From positions 124,001-188,000 of the forward strand of contig DATJRY010000021.1 in NCBI GenBank assembly GCA_035504415.1: a DNA stretch of 64,000 bases, given 5' to 3'. Both the position numbers and the translations under genes were made by a program. Below are positions 27,104 through 36,692 of this stretch, piece after piece (position 1 is the stretch's first letter; each line of letters starts with the position of its first letter). This stretch comes from Candidatus Sulfotelmatobacter sp. GTDB taxonomy: Bacteria > Vulcanimicrobiota > Vulcanimicrobiia > Vulcanimicrobiales > Vulcanimicrobiaceae. The notes under the pieces are model-generated. The model made no database searches and had not been told where the DNA came from. It was given only the letters and a program-made list of their open reading frames with translations.

Positions 27104-28848
27104 TGCAGCGGTTCGCCCACGCGATGCCGTTCGGCGCGGAGCTGCGCGCGGACGGTGCGGCCTTTCGCCTATGGGCACCGGGCCGGAAGGCCGCGCGCGT
27201 GATCGTCGACGGCGCCGAGCACGCGCTGACGGCGCGCGAGGACGGCTGGTTCGAGCGCGACGTCGCGGGCGTGCGCGCGGGTGCCCGGTACGCGTTCGCC
27301 TTCCCCGACGTCGGGCACCTGATCCCCGATCCGGCGGCGCGCTTCCAGCCCGACGGCGTGCACGCGCCGAGCGTGCTGATCGATCCCCACGCCTATTCGT
27401 GGCGCGAGCCGCGCTGGCGCGGCCGGCCCTGGCACGAGATCGTGCTCTACGAGCTGCACGTCGGGACCTTCACGGCGGCGGGGACCTATCACGCCGCGAG
27501 CGAGCGTCTCGACGAGCTGGTCGAGCTCGGCGTGACGGCAATCGAGCTGATGCCGCTCGCGCAGCCGGCCGGCGCGCGCAACTGGGGCTACGACGGCGTC
27601 TTGCCGTTCGCGCCGCAGGCGGCCTACGGCAGCCCCGACGAGCTCAAGGCGCTGATCGACGCCGCGCACGCGCACGGACTGTGCGTCTTCCTCGACGTCG
27701 TCTACAATCACTTCGGCCCCGAGGGGAACTACCTGCACGTCTACGCGCCGACGTTCTTCACCGAGCGGCACCACACGCCGTGGGGCGCCGCGATCGACGT
27801 CGACGGCGAGAGCGCCGCGACGGTCCGCGAGTTCTTCGTGCAGAACGCACTCTATTGGCTGCGCGAGTACCGCTTCGACGGCTTGCGGCTCGACGCGGTC
27901 CACGAGATCAAGGACGACTCGCCGCGACCGTTCCTCGACGAGCTGGCGGCGCGGGTCCATGCCGGCGTCGAGCCCGACCGGCACGTCCAGCTGGTGCTCG
28001 AGAACGACGCCAACGAAGCGCGCTTCCTCGACCGCTACGACGCGCAGTGGAACGACGACCTTCACCACGCGCTGCACGTCCTGGCGACCGGCGAGCACGA
28101 CGGCTACTACCGCGACTACGCCCGCGCGCCCGCGCGCCACCTCGCGCGCGCGCTGGCCGAAGGCTTCGCGTACCAAGGCGAGTCCTCGGAGCATCGCGCC
28201 GGTGCGCCGCGCGGCGAGCCGAGCGCGCACCTGCCGACGACCGCCTTCGTCGACTTCGTGCAGAACCACGATCAGATCGGGAACCGCGCCTTCGGCGAGC
28301 GGCTCGACGCGCTCGCGCCGATCCCGGCGGTGCGCGCCGCCGGCGCGATCGTGCTGTTGGCACCGGCCGTCCCGCTGCTGTTCATGGGCGAAGAGTGGGC
28401 GGCCTCGACGCCCTTCCTGTTCTTCAGCGATTTCGGTCCCGAGCTCGGCGCGGCGGTTACCGAGGGACGCCGCCGCGAGTTCGCCGCCTGGCCGGCCTTC
28501 GCCGATCCGCAGGTCCGCGAGCGCATCCCCGATCCGCAAGACCCCGCGACGATGCGCGCCTCGGTGCTGCGCTGGGACGAGCGCAGCGAGCTCGTTCACG
28601 CCGCCGCGCTCGCGCACCATCGCGAGCTGCTCGACCTGCGCGCGCGCGCGATCGTGCCCCGCCTCGCGCTGGGCGCGGCGCACGGCGAGCACCACGAGGC
28701 GCTCGACGAGCGGACCGTACGCGTGCGCTGGCGCTTCGCGGACGGCACGCCGTTGGAGCTGACGGCGCGCATCGACGGCGCGCGTTCGGCCGTGCGCTGG
28801 ACGCTCGAGGGCGCCCCGCTCTACGTCTACGGCGACGGGTTGCCGTGA
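27103..28848 (+). CDS. treZ: Malto-oligosyltrehalose trehalohydrolase
   Basis: GH13 enzyme that releases trehalose from the ends made by TreY. The 581 residues comprise an N-terminal carbohydrate-binding module (FRLWAPGRKAARVIVDG), then the barrel with VYNHFGPEGNYL, nucleophile Asp in FDGLRLDAVHEI, Glu in QLVLENDANEARFL and Asp in DFVQNHDQIGNRA. LFMGEEWAASTPFLFFSDF is typical of TreZ. GGAG at 27091 sets the ATG at 27103, overlapping the treS stop. In-frame GTG codons at 27094 and 27100 are alternatives. Confidence 0.93.
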   Translation: MQRFAHAMPFGAELRADGAAFRLWAPGRKAARVIVDGAEHALTAREDGWFERDVAGVRAGARYAFAFPDVGHLIPDPAARFQPDGVHAPSVLIDPHAYSWREPRWRGRPWHEIVLYELHVGTFTAAGTYHAASERLDELVELGVTAIELMPLAQPAGARNWGYDGVLPFAPQAAYGSPDELKALIDAAHAHGLCVFLDVVYNHFGPEGNYLHVYAPTFFTERHHTPWGAAIDVDGESAATVREFFVQNALYWLREYRFDGLRLDAVHEIKDDSPRPFLDELAARVHAGVEPDRHVQLVLENDANEARFLDRYDAQWNDDLHHALHVLATGEHDGYYRDYARAPARHLARALAEGFAYQGESSEHRAGAPRGEPSAHLPTTAFVDFVQNHDQIGNRAFGERLDALAPIPAVRAAGAIVLLAPAVPLLFMGEEWAASTPFLFFSDFGPELGAAVTEGRRREFAAWPAFADPQVRERIPDPQDPATMRASVLRWDERSELVHAAALAHHRELLDLRARAIVPRLALGAAHGEHHEALDERTVRVRWRFADGTPLELTARIDGARSAVRWTLEGAPLYVYGDGLP

Positions 28849-31613
28849 GGCCGCGCGCCACCTACCGGCTGCAGTTCCACGCCGGCTTTCGTTTCGCAGA
28901 CGCCACGGCGCTGGTCCCGTACCTCGCCCGCCTGGGGATCAGTCACGTCTACGCTTCGCCCTACCTGAAGGCGCGCGCGGGCTCGACGCACGGCTACGAC
29001 ATCGTCGACCACGCGCAGCTCAATCCGGAGATCGGGACGCCGGAAGAGTTCGACGCCTTCGTCGTCGCGCTGCGCGCGCACGGCATGGGACACATCCTCG
29101 ACTTCGTCCCCAACCACATGGGCGTCGGCGGCTGCGACAACGGCTGGTGGCTCGACCTGTTGACGTGGGGACCGGACTCGCACTATGCCGACTATTTCGA
29201 CGTCGACTGGGAACCGCTGCGCCGACAGCTGCGCGGCAAGGTCATGCTGCCGTTCTTGGGCAGCCGCTACGGCGACGTGCTCGACGCCGGCGAGCTGCGC
29301 TGGGACTACGCCGAGGGCCGCTTCGCGCTGCGCTACTACGAGCACTGCTTTCCGCTCACGCCGCCGAGTTACGCCCTGGTGCTCGAGGGGGCGCAGCCGA
29401 AGGACCTGGGCGCGTTCGCGCGGCTGTTCGCCGCGCTCGACGACATCCCCGACCACGTCGAGCGGCGCGACGCCGCCGCCTCGCTGCAGCACTTGCTCGA
29501 CCAGACGCAAGGCGCCGCGGCGCGCGTGCTGGCCGAGCGGCTCGACGCGGCTCGCGCGAGCGACGAGGGGAAAGCGCTGATCGAGCGTGTCCTCGAGGTG
29601 CAGCACTGGCGCCCGACCTCCTGGCGCGTCGCCGGCGAGGAGATCAACTACCGCCGCTTCTTCGACATCAACGGTCTCGCCGCGCTGCGCATGGAACACG
29701 CCGCGACCTTCGCCGACGCGCACGCGTTGGTCTTCGCGCTCATCGAGCGCGGCGCGCTCGACGGGTTGCGGATCGACCACGTCGACGGCTTGTTCGACCC
29801 GCTCGGCTACTGCGATCTGCTGCACTCGCGCGCCGAGCTGCTCGGTCAGCCGATGTACCTGGTGGTCGAGAAGATCCTCGCAGCCCACGAGGAGCTGCGC
29901 GCCCGCTGGCATGTCGACGGCACCACCGGCTACAAATTCATGAACGCCGTCACCAGCTTGTTCGTCGACGGTCGCAACGAGGCGGCGTTCACCCGCGTCT
30001 ACGAGCGCTTCACCGGCGATCGCGCGTCGTTCGACGAGGTCGCGCTGGCGGCCAAGCGGCTGATCCTGGTAACGGCGCTGGCCGGCGAGCGCAACGTGCT
30101 CGCGCTGCGCCTCGACCGCATTGCGCAGCGGGATCCCCGGACCCGCGACTTCACCTTGGGCGCGCTCACGCGCGCGCTGTTCAACACGATCGTCGCCTTT
30201 CCGGTCTACCGCACCTACGTGCGCGGCGACGAGGTGACCGACGAGGACCGCAACCACGTCACGTGGGCGATCGGCCGCGCCGCGAGCTTCGACATCTCGC
30301 GCGAACGGGACGTCTACGCGTTCCTGCAGCGCGTGCTGCTGCTGGAGACCGACGACCCCGACATGCGTCTGCGTTACCTCGACTTCGCGATGCGCTTCCA
30401 GCAACTGACCTCGCCGGTCGCCGCCAAGGGCGTCGAGGACACGGCGTTCTATCGGTCACTGCGACTGGTCGCGTTGAACGAGGTCGGCGGCGACCCCGGG
30501 CGCTTCGGCACGCCGCCGGCCGAGTTCCACCGCCAGAACGCCCGCCGCGCCGTCCACCGTCCGCACGCGATGCTCGCCACCGCGACGCACGATGCCAAGC
30601 GCGGCGAAGACGTGCGCGCGCGGCTCGCCGTCCTCTCCGAGATGCCGACGGCGTGGCGCGCCTCGATCGCCCGCTGGTCGCGCCTGAACCGCCGCCATCG
30701 CACGACGACGCCGACGGGTCATCTGCCCGCGGAACGCGCCGAGTACCTGCTCTACCAGACGATCGTCGGTGCGTGGCCGATCGAACTGCTGGACGGCGAC
30801 CTCGATCCGGCTGCGCTGGGGACGTTTGCCGACCGGGTCGCGGCGTACTGCGTCAAAGCGGCGCGCGAAGCCAAGCAAGAGACGAGCTGGGCGAATCCCG
30901 ACGAGGCCTACGAAGCCGCGCTCGACCGCCTGGTGCGCGGCGTGCTGGACCCTGCACGTTCGCCCGCCTTTCTCGACGCCGTGCGCACGTTCGTCGGCGA
31001 CCTCGCGCCCGCATCGCTCTCCAACTCGCTCGCGCAGACGCTGCTCCGGTTGACGTCTCCCGGGATGCCCGACACCTATCAGGGCGCCGAGTCGTGGGAC
31101 CTCTCGCTGGTCGACCCCGACAATCGACGACCGGTCGACTTCGCGACGCGCGAGCGTGCCCTGCGAGCGATGGACGACGCGCTCGCGCGCGGCACGCCGC
31201 GCCGGGACCTCGCCGTCGACCTTTTGCGCTCCTGGCCCGACGGTCGGGTCAAGCTGTACCTCGTGGCGACGGTATTGCGGCACGTCGCGGCCAACCCCGA
31301 CTGGCCCGAGCGCGGCTACACGGCGCTCAACGCGATCGGCGCGGCGGCGGACCACGTCGTCGCCTTTCGGCGCGGCGACGCCGTCGTCGTCGCGACGCGC
31401 TTGCCGTACACCCTCGCCGGCAGCACGATCCCGCTCGCCGAGACCTGGAGCGACACGACGATCGCGCTCGGCGACGACGCGCCGCCGCGCTATCGCGACA
31501 TCCTCACCGGGGACGCGATCGTGACCGAGGAAGAAGCGTCCGAGCGCCGCGTCTCGCTTGCGAAGGCGCTGCGATCGCTGCCGGTCGCCTTGCTGGTTCC
31601 GTCCCCCCGATGA
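28845..31613 (+). CDS. treY: Malto-oligosyltrehalose synthase
   Basis: GH13 enzyme that turns the reducing-end alpha-1,4 bond of a glucan into the alpha,alpha-1,1 bond of trehalose. The 922 residues start at GTG 28845, overlapping the treZ stop (GTGA), with the family opening RATYRLQFHAGFRF. Other blocks are HVYASPYLKARAGSTHGYD, VPNHMGV, nucleophile Asp in LRIDHVDGLFDP, acid Glu in YLVVEKILAAHEELR, TTGYKFMN and SPGMPDTYQGAE. With TreZ it forms the glycogen-to-trehalose route. This is the third and last gene of the trehalose operon. Confidence 0.94.
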   Translation: MRPRATYRLQFHAGFRFADATALVPYLARLGISHVYASPYLKARAGSTHGYDIVDHAQLNPEIGTPEEFDAFVVALRAHGMGHILDFVPNHMGVGGCDNGWWLDLLTWGPDSHYADYFDVDWEPLRRQLRGKVMLPFLGSRYGDVLDAGELRWDYAEGRFALRYYEHCFPLTPPSYALVLEGAQPKDLGAFARLFAALDDIPDHVERRDAAASLQHLLDQTQGAAARVLAERLDAARASDEGKALIERVLEVQHWRPTSWRVAGEEINYRRFFDINGLAALRMEHAATFADAHALVFALIERGALDGLRIDHVDGLFDPLGYCDLLHSRAELLGQPMYLVVEKILAAHEELRARWHVDGTTGYKFMNAVTSLFVDGRNEAAFTRVYERFTGDRASFDEVALAAKRLILVTALAGERNVLALRLDRIAQRDPRTRDFTLGALTRALFNTIVAFPVYRTYVRGDEVTDEDRNHVTWAIGRAASFDISRERDVYAFLQRVLLLETDDPDMRLRYLDFAMRFQQLTSPVAAKGVEDTAFYRSLRLVALNEVGGDPGRFGTPPAEFHRQNARRAVHRPHAMLATATHDAKRGEDVRARLAVLSEMPTAWRASIARWSRLNRRHRTTTPTGHLPAERAEYLLYQTIVGAWPIELLDGDLDPAALGTFADRVAAYCVKAAREAKQETSWANPDEAYEAALDRLVRGVLDPARSPAFLDAVRTFVGDLAPASLSNSLAQTLLRLTSPGMPDTYQGAESWDLSLVDPDNRRPVDFATRERALRAMDDALARGTPRRDLAVDLLRSWPDGRVKLYLVATVLRHVAANPDWPERGYTALNAIGAAADHVVAFRRGDAVVVATRLPYTLAGSTIPLAETWSDTTIALGDDAPPRYRDILTGDAIVTEEEASERRVSLAKALRSLPVALLVPSPR

Positions 31614-31689
31614 GCCGAGGTGACCGAGCCGAACGGCCGACCGGCCGCAAACAGGTGGCCGTCACCAGATCCGGCTAACGCCTCGCGCG

Positions 31690-32364
31690 ATGGAAACGAA
31701 TCGCGCGACCTTCCTCGCAGCGGCGGCCGGAACCGTCGCACTCGCCGCGACCGGCGAGGCGCAGGCAGCGGGGACCTACGACCGGCGGGCGATGGAGGCG
31801 ATCCTCCACCGCCCGGTACGTCATCGCCACATCATCGGCGCGCCGCGGCTGAACGGGATCGCGCCGATGCGCTCGGCGGCGCACATCATGGGCGCGTACG
31901 AGTTCGCCTTCGGCGAGGGGCCCGGCACGGTCAACATCGTCGTCTCGCTGTACGGACCCAGCTCCGTGCTCGCCGTCATGAACGACGCGTTCTGGGCGAA
32001 GTACCACGCCTTCGAGCTCTCGCAGCGGCAATCCGACATGCCGCCGACGATCCTGAACTCGCACAGCAACCCGTATCTGCACGCGCGCACGTCGATGAAC
32101 CCGCACGACGATCCCGAGGACGTCAACGGCTTCTATCACGACTATTCGGTCGAGGCGGTGACGCGACGCGGCGTGCGCTGGTTCGTCTGCAACGAGGCGC
32201 TGCACACCGCCGCGCGTGAGCTCTCCGCGCTGGGCGACGGCGCGCCGGAGGCGGTGCTCGGGGCGTTGCGATCGCATCTGACCCCGGGGACGCTGATCGT
32301 CCCGTCCGGCTCGCAGGCACTGGTCGTCGCCCAGGAGGCCCACTTCACCTACCAGGCCGCCTGA
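31690..32364 (+). CDS. Exported DsrE-like protein (copy 1)
   Basis: A 224-residue protein with an N-terminal export signal (NRATFLAAAAGTVALAATGEAQA). The C-terminal half resembles the DsrE/DsrF sulfur-relay fold. After the strand TVNIVVSLYG come VEAVTRRGVRWFVCNEAL with Cys167, then GTLIVPSGSQALVVAQEAHFTY, where the VPSG...Q pattern is that of DsrE relatives. This fold assignment is an inference. A close paralogue is at 40974-41639, sharing GFYHDYS/TVEAxTRRGVxWF. It precedes the Pro-Thr lipoprotein pair by 132 bp on the same strand. Confidence 0.65.
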   Translation: METNRATFLAAAAGTVALAATGEAQAAGTYDRRAMEAILHRPVRHRHIIGAPRLNGIAPMRSAAHIMGAYEFAFGEGPGTVNIVVSLYGPSSVLAVMNDAFWAKYHAFELSQRQSDMPPTILNSHSNPYLHARTSMNPHDDPEDVNGFYHDYSVEAVTRRGVRWFVCNEALHTAARELSALGDGAPEAVLGALRSHLTPGTLIVPSGSQALVVAQEAHFTYQAA

Positions 32365-32394
32365 CCCGCGCACGTTTCGCACGAACTCTTTATG

Positions 32395-32413
32395 CTCTTT
32401 CCCAGGGGAAGAG
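32395..32413 (+). terminator. Weak hairpin after the DsrE-like gene
   Basis: CTCTTTCC-CA(G)-GGGAAGAG can form an eight-pair stem with one G-U wobble, starting 31 bp past the DsrE-like stop codon. No U-tract follows, so termination is uncertain. Confidence 0.3.
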
Positions 32414-32496
32414 ATCGGACGTCAGGGTAATACCTAGGAGAACCATCGACCGCGCTTTCGCGCGATCGGATTTCCTATTCTCGCGGAGGACCTTCG

Positions 32497-33576
32497 ATGA
32501 CCGTTCCCCAGCGTTCACGCGTAACGCTCGGGGTCGCAGTACTGCTCGGCGCCACCCTGGCCGCCTGCGGTACCACCACGACCCCGCCGCGGAACTTCCC
32601 CGCGCCGACTCCCTCGCCGGCGTCCAACACGACGACCGCGACGGTGAGCACCAGCGCGCCGACCACCTTCGCCACCGTCACGACGAGCGGCATCTCCGAT
32701 AGCGCGACGCTGCCCGCGGCGAGCACGAGCGCGACGGTCACCGAAACGATCGCGACGACGCCGTTCGGCGGGGACGCGGCCTTGAGCGCCAAGCGCGCCG
32801 CCGCCTCTCTCCGGCAGCCCGCCGACGCCGCGCTCAGCGCGACGGCCTACGTGCAATTCACCTCGACGCAAACCGTCACCGTGAACGGCACGACGACGAT
32901 CACGTTCACCCTCCCGTCGATCACCGCCGGTGACTCGTACTATCTGGCGTTCTACCAGAGCGGTGCGTGGGTCGCTCCTGCCGCCGGTCCCGGCACCGTG
33001 AGCGGCAACACCGTCAGCTTCTCCGGCGACAACGGCACGACCACGATTTCGCCGACCGCCCCGCTCGAGCTCGCGCTCTACGCGACCACGACCACCGCGA
33101 CGCCGACCCCGACGCCGACGGTCAGCCCCACGGCCAGCCCCAGTGCCACGCCGACGGCTACTCCGACCGCAACGCCAACGCCAACGCCAACGCCAACGCC
33201 AACGCCTACGCCGACGCCGACCCCGACCCCCACGCCGGTTCCGACGCCGGTCGCCTCACCGAACTCGCTCGTGTTCGACGCCAACAACCCGACGACGCAA
33301 AGCTTCACCGTCACCGAAGCGGGCGATCTCGCGAACTACACCGGCGCCATCAGCTGCAGCACCGCACCCTCCGGCGCGAACTTCGTCGCCGAGCTGACTT
33401 CGACGACCGCGACGCCGGTGCAGACCGGCTCCGGCGCAGCGACGTTCACCGTCCAGGGCGGCAACGTGCTGGGCACCTGCACCGTCACCGTGACCGATGC
33501 GAACAATGCGACGACCACCGTCGCGGTCGCCGTCGACAGCAGCACGCTCACCGTCTCCGGCCACGCGCGCCACTAG
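32497..33576 (+). CDS. Lipoprotein with Pro-Thr linker and C-terminal Ig-like domain
   Basis: A 359-residue lipoprotein. The signal peptide ends at lipobox LAAC (Cys24), followed by TTTTPPRNFPAPTPSP. Residues about 50-195 are a Thr-rich beta domain (ISDSATLPA, AYVQFTSTQTVTVNG). Residues 202-250 are a Pro-Thr repeat linker. Residues 253-359 are an Ig-like domain with two Cys (AISCSTAPSG, LGTCTVTVTDAN) and the tail SGHARH. GCGGAGGA precedes the ATG by 6 bases. It is a clear paralogue of 46803-47903. The next lipoprotein gene starts 10 bp later. Function unknown; a surface or matrix role is likely. Confidence 0.75.
   Translation: MTVPQRSRVTLGVAVLLGATLAACGTTTTPPRNFPAPTPSPASNTTTATVSTSAPTTFATVTTSGISDSATLPAASTSATVTETIATTPFGGDAALSAKRAAASLRQPADAALSATAYVQFTSTQTVTVNGTTTITFTLPSITAGDSYYLAFYQSGAWVAPAAGPGTVSGNTVSFSGDNGTTTISPTAPLELALYATTTTATPTPTPTVSPTASPSATPTATPTATPTPTPTPTPTPTPTPTPTPTPVPTPVASPNSLVFDANNPTTQSFTVTEAGDLANYTGAISCSTAPSGANFVAELTSTTATPVQTGSGAATFTVQGGNVLGTCTVTVTDANNATTTVAVAVDSSTLTVSGHARH
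33100..33249 (+). repeat. Tandem hexamer repeats encoding a Pro-Thr linker
   Basis: Fifty codons alternating Thr/Ser/Ala/Val and Pro, built from six-base units. AACGCC is repeated six times without change at 33171-33206. Unit length is a multiple of three, so slippage would change linker length without a frameshift. Confidence 0.85.
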
Positions 33577-33586
33577 GAACGCCGAC

Positions 33587-35092
33587 ATGCGATTTTCTCT
33601 CCGTAACACGATCGTCACCGGCGCGCTGCTGGCCGGCGCCGCACTCGCCGCCTGCAGCGGCGGCGGCTCCCGTGCGGCCGTTCCCACCGGTGCCGCTACC
33701 AACGCCCCGACCACCAGCAGCAGCAAAGGCAATGGCCTGAGCGGTCCGCTCGCCAAGATCACGATCACAATCCCGCGTCACGCGAGCTTCACCCACAGCA
33801 AACCAGCGGGAACCGCGCGCGCGCCGCAGGGTGTCGCCGCACGGCGTGCGCCGAAGTATGTCAGCCCCGCCACCCAGGGCCTGCAGATCACGGTCAGCGG
33901 CAACGGGACGACGCAGACCGTCTACGCCGACACCTCCGGGTCCAACTGCACCAACCTCACCTCCTCGCAGACCGGCAATACGACGGAGACGTGCACGATC
34001 GAGGTGCCGGTCGTGGCGGCGTCGGAGACGCTTACCGTCGACGACGTCGACGTCAAGCCGAACGACGACGGCAGCAGCGGCAATCCGCCCGGCTACGGCG
34101 ACGGCTTCACCGGCGGCCACGTGTTGGCGGTCGGCACGACGACGGCCACGCTGACCGCGGGCCAAACGACGCAGATCTCGCTGGTGCTCGGCCAAGTCAC
34201 CGGCGGCTTCTTCGACTGCGGAAACCTCGACGCATCGAACTCCTCAAACGCCGGCTACGACGCTACGACGGCGGACGAGACGACCGCAACGCTGCCGTCC
34301 GGGTACAACGGTGACAATAGTACGGCCCTCGGACGCCTCGTCTTCACGGCCGGCCAACCCTCTTGGATTCAACTGGTTCCCGAACTGACGGATTGGGACG
34401 ACCAAAGTCAAGGGTTTGCCTCTCCCTCGCCGGCGCTCGTCGACGTCAACGCATCGCCGGCACCGGTCACGGTGACCACGAGCCTCCAGCACGTCGGCCT
34501 CGCCGCCTCGAACGCGACGGCACCGCTCGACCCCTTCAACGAATCGCAGACCTACGTGCCGCCGCCCACCCCGCCGCCGTTCGCCTCGACGACCTCCAGC
34601 GTGTCGATCGGCGACCAGAGCTACTTCTGGATGTTCGGCTACTTCCCAGTCATCGACGTCGTCTACGACGGCTCGACCGCAGCGGTCGCCGGCACCGTCA
34701 ACGTGAACAACAACCTGACGGCGACCGACCTGTTCGACAACAATCCGTACACGTTCGTCGCGCCGTACACGGTCGCGTTCGTCTCGGCGAGCCCCACCAC
34801 GCTGACGCTCTCGCTGAGCACGAACCCCAGCGCAGAAGTGGTGGGCTCGGACTACCAAGCGGCGCTCGAGGGGATGACCTCGATCTCTCAGCCACCGAAT
34901 CACGACCAGACCGAATGCGAGACCAGCGGCGGGGTGGAGCTGGCCTCGGTCACTGCCGGCACGATGAACACCACTACCTGGCAGCAGCCGTTCACCGTCA
35001 CGGCGATGGCGACGGGCACGTGCACGTTCACCCTCATGGACGTCATCACCGACGTCGTCTCGCCGCCCGTCACGGTGACGATCGGCAGCTGA
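33587..35092 (+). CDS. Large lipoprotein of the RxPKYxS paralogue family (copy A)
   Basis: A 501-residue lipoprotein with lipobox LAAC followed by SGGG. The N-terminal domain carries the family marks: ITITIPR, RRAPKYVSPATQGLQITVSG, VYADTSG, a Cys pair (SNCTNL, ETCTIEVPVVAASETLTV) and GYGDGFTGGHVLAV. The middle is a beta-rich region with aromatic strands (SYFWMFGYFPVIDVVYDG) and a Pro-rich stretch YVPPPTPPPF. It ends with TGTCTFTLMDVIT and PPVTVTIGS. Three paralogues lie at 41644-46789 on the other strand. It forms a two-gene unit with the Pro-Thr lipoprotein and ends in a strong terminator. No known family was recognised. Confidence 0.7.
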   Translation: MRFSLRNTIVTGALLAGAALAACSGGGSRAAVPTGAATNAPTTSSSKGNGLSGPLAKITITIPRHASFTHSKPAGTARAPQGVAARRAPKYVSPATQGLQITVSGNGTTQTVYADTSGSNCTNLTSSQTGNTTETCTIEVPVVAASETLTVDDVDVKPNDDGSSGNPPGYGDGFTGGHVLAVGTTTATLTAGQTTQISLVLGQVTGGFFDCGNLDASNSSNAGYDATTADETTATLPSGYNGDNSTALGRLVFTAGQPSWIQLVPELTDWDDQSQGFASPSPALVDVNASPAPVTVTTSLQHVGLAASNATAPLDPFNESQTYVPPPTPPPFASTTSSVSIGDQSYFWMFGYFPVIDVVYDGSTAAVAGTVNVNNNLTATDLFDNNPYTFVAPYTVAFVSASPTTLTLSLSTNPSAEVVGSDYQAALEGMTSISQPPNHDQTECETSGGVELASVTAGTMNTTTWQQPFTVTAMATGTCTFTLMDVITDVVSPPVTVTIGS

Positions 35093-35154
35093 GCCCCGAG
35101 GGCCCGGCGGGGGGACCATCGGCCGAACCGAGGACGCCCTTCGGGAGAAGCGAA

Positions 35155-35208
35155 GGCCGAACCGAAACGACCCCGAGCGGGAGGGGGTCGTGAGGTTCGG
35201 CCCTTTTT
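35155..35208 (+). terminator. Strong rho-independent terminator
   Basis: GGCCGAACC (35155-35163) pairs with GGTTCGGCC (35194-35202), with an inner stem ACGACCCC/GGGGTCGT, followed by CTTTTTCTT. A second copy of the left arm, GGCCGAACC at 35121-35129, could compete for the same right arm. It ends the lipoprotein operon 32 bp before lpd. Confidence 0.85.
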
Positions 35209-35239
35209 CTTCCCACGCGTAAGGAGTCTCGTCTCAGCC

Positions 35240-36688
35240 ATGGCATCGTTCACCGTCGACGCGCTCGTCATCGGCGCCGGCCCGGGCGGCTACCACGCCG
35301 CGATCCGGCTCGGCCAGCTCGGCAAGAAGGTCGTCTGCTTCGACCGCGACGAGGTCGGCGGGGTCTGCCTGAACTGGGGCTGCATCCCGACCAAGGCCCT
35401 CCTGCACGTCGGCGAGATCACCCGCCAGATCGACCACGCCGCCGAGATCGGCCTGAAGGTCCCCAAGGCCGAGATCGACCGCGCGGGCGTGGCCGCGTTC
35501 AAGGACAAGGTCGTCAAGGCCAACGTCGGCGGCGTCAACCAGCTCTTCAAGGCCAACAACGTCGAGTTCGCCTACGGCGACGCCTCGTTCGTGAGCAAGA
35601 ACGTCGTCTCGCTCAAGAAGAAAGACGGCACGACCGACGAGTACACCGCGCCGGCGATCGTCATCGCCACCGGCTCGGCGCCGGTCGACGTGAAGGCGTG
35701 GCCGCGCGACGGCGAGACGATCATCAACAGCGACGACGCGGTCAAGCTCGAGCGCATTCCCAAGAACCTGCTGGTCGTCGGCGGCGGCGTGATCGGCCTC
35801 GAGTTCGCGACCGTCTACACGCGCCTGGGCGCGAAGGTGCTCGTCGTCGAGGCGATGCCGAACATCCTGACCGGCACGGATCTCGAGATCTCGAAGACGC
35901 TCGGCCGCATCCTCAAGAAGCAGGGCGTCGAGATCGCGCTCAACACCAAGGTCGGCGCCCTCGAGAAGACCGGCAAGCACGCGGTCAAGGCGACGATCAA
36001 CGGCGAGTTCACCAGCGGCAAGGACGAGACGCGCGAGTTCGACATGGTGCTGGTCGCGGTCGGCCGCCGCCCCGTGACCGACACGCTCAACCTTGCCGCC
36101 GCCGGCCTCGCCGTCAACGACAAGGGCTTCCTCGAGGTCGACGCGCAGCGCCGCACGACGGTGGACGGCATCTTCGCGATCGGCGACGTCGCCGGCGCGC
36201 CGCTGCTGGCGCACAAGGCGATGAAGGAAGGCGTCGTCGCCGCGGAAGTGATCGCGGGCGACCGCGCTTCGGCGTTCGATCCGGTCGCGGTGCCGAACTG
36301 CGTCTACACCGATCCCGAGGTCGCGACGGTCGGGCTGTCCGAGGAAGAGGCGAAGGCGGCCGGACACGAGATCGTCGTCGGCAAGATGGCGCTGATCGCG
36401 TCGGGCCGCGCGCGCACGATGAACGAGACCGACGGCATGATCAAGCTGATCGCCGACGCCAAGACCGACCTGCTGCTGGGCATGCACATCATCGCGCCGC
36501 AGGCGGAATCGCTGATCGGCGAAGGCGTCATCGCGCTCGAGATGGGCGCGACCGCCGAAGACGTCGGCCTCTCGATCCACCCCCATCCGACGCTGACCGA
36601 GTCGATCATGGACGCCGCCGAGTTCATCCACGGCAAGGCGATCCACATCGTCAACCCCAAGCCGAAGAAGCAGCCCGCGGCGGTCTAG
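35240..36688 (+). CDS. lpd: Dihydrolipoamide dehydrogenase (E3)
   Basis: FAD enzyme that reoxidises dihydrolipoamide with NAD+, serving pyruvate dehydrogenase and other lipoyl complexes. In the 482 residues: FAD loop VIGAGPGGYHAA, redox disulfide GGVCLNWGCIPTKAL, NAD loop VVGGGVIGLEFATVYTRLG, second FAD contact TVDGIFAIGDVAG, and active-site HPHPTLTE near 450. AAGGAG lies 13 bases before the ATG, a long spacing. It heads the block lpd-lipB-coiled coil-lipA; lipB begins 4 bp after the stop. Confidence 0.96.
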   Translation: MASFTVDALVIGAGPGGYHAAIRLGQLGKKVVCFDRDEVGGVCLNWGCIPTKALLHVGEITRQIDHAAEIGLKVPKAEIDRAGVAAFKDKVVKANVGGVNQLFKANNVEFAYGDASFVSKNVVSLKKKDGTTDEYTAPAIVIATGSAPVDVKAWPRDGETIINSDDAVKLERIPKNLLVVGGGVIGLEFATVYTRLGAKVLVVEAMPNILTGTDLEISKTLGRILKKQGVEIALNTKVGALEKTGKHAVKATINGEFTSGKDETREFDMVLVAVGRRPVTDTLNLAAAGLAVNDKGFLEVDAQRRTTVDGIFAIGDVAGAPLLAHKAMKEGVVAAEVIAGDRASAFDPVAVPNCVYTDPEVATVGLSEEEAKAAGHEIVVGKMALIASGRARTMNETDGMIKLIADAKTDLLLGMHIIAPQAESLIGEGVIALEMGATAEDVGLSIHPHPTLTESIMDAAEFIHGKAIHIVNPKPKKQPAAV

Positions 36689-36692
36689 TTGC

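Noticed and set aside
33165-33250. CRISPR-like or minisatellite array
   Set aside because: Units are six bases, contiguous and in frame with a Pro-Thr linker; there are no spacers.
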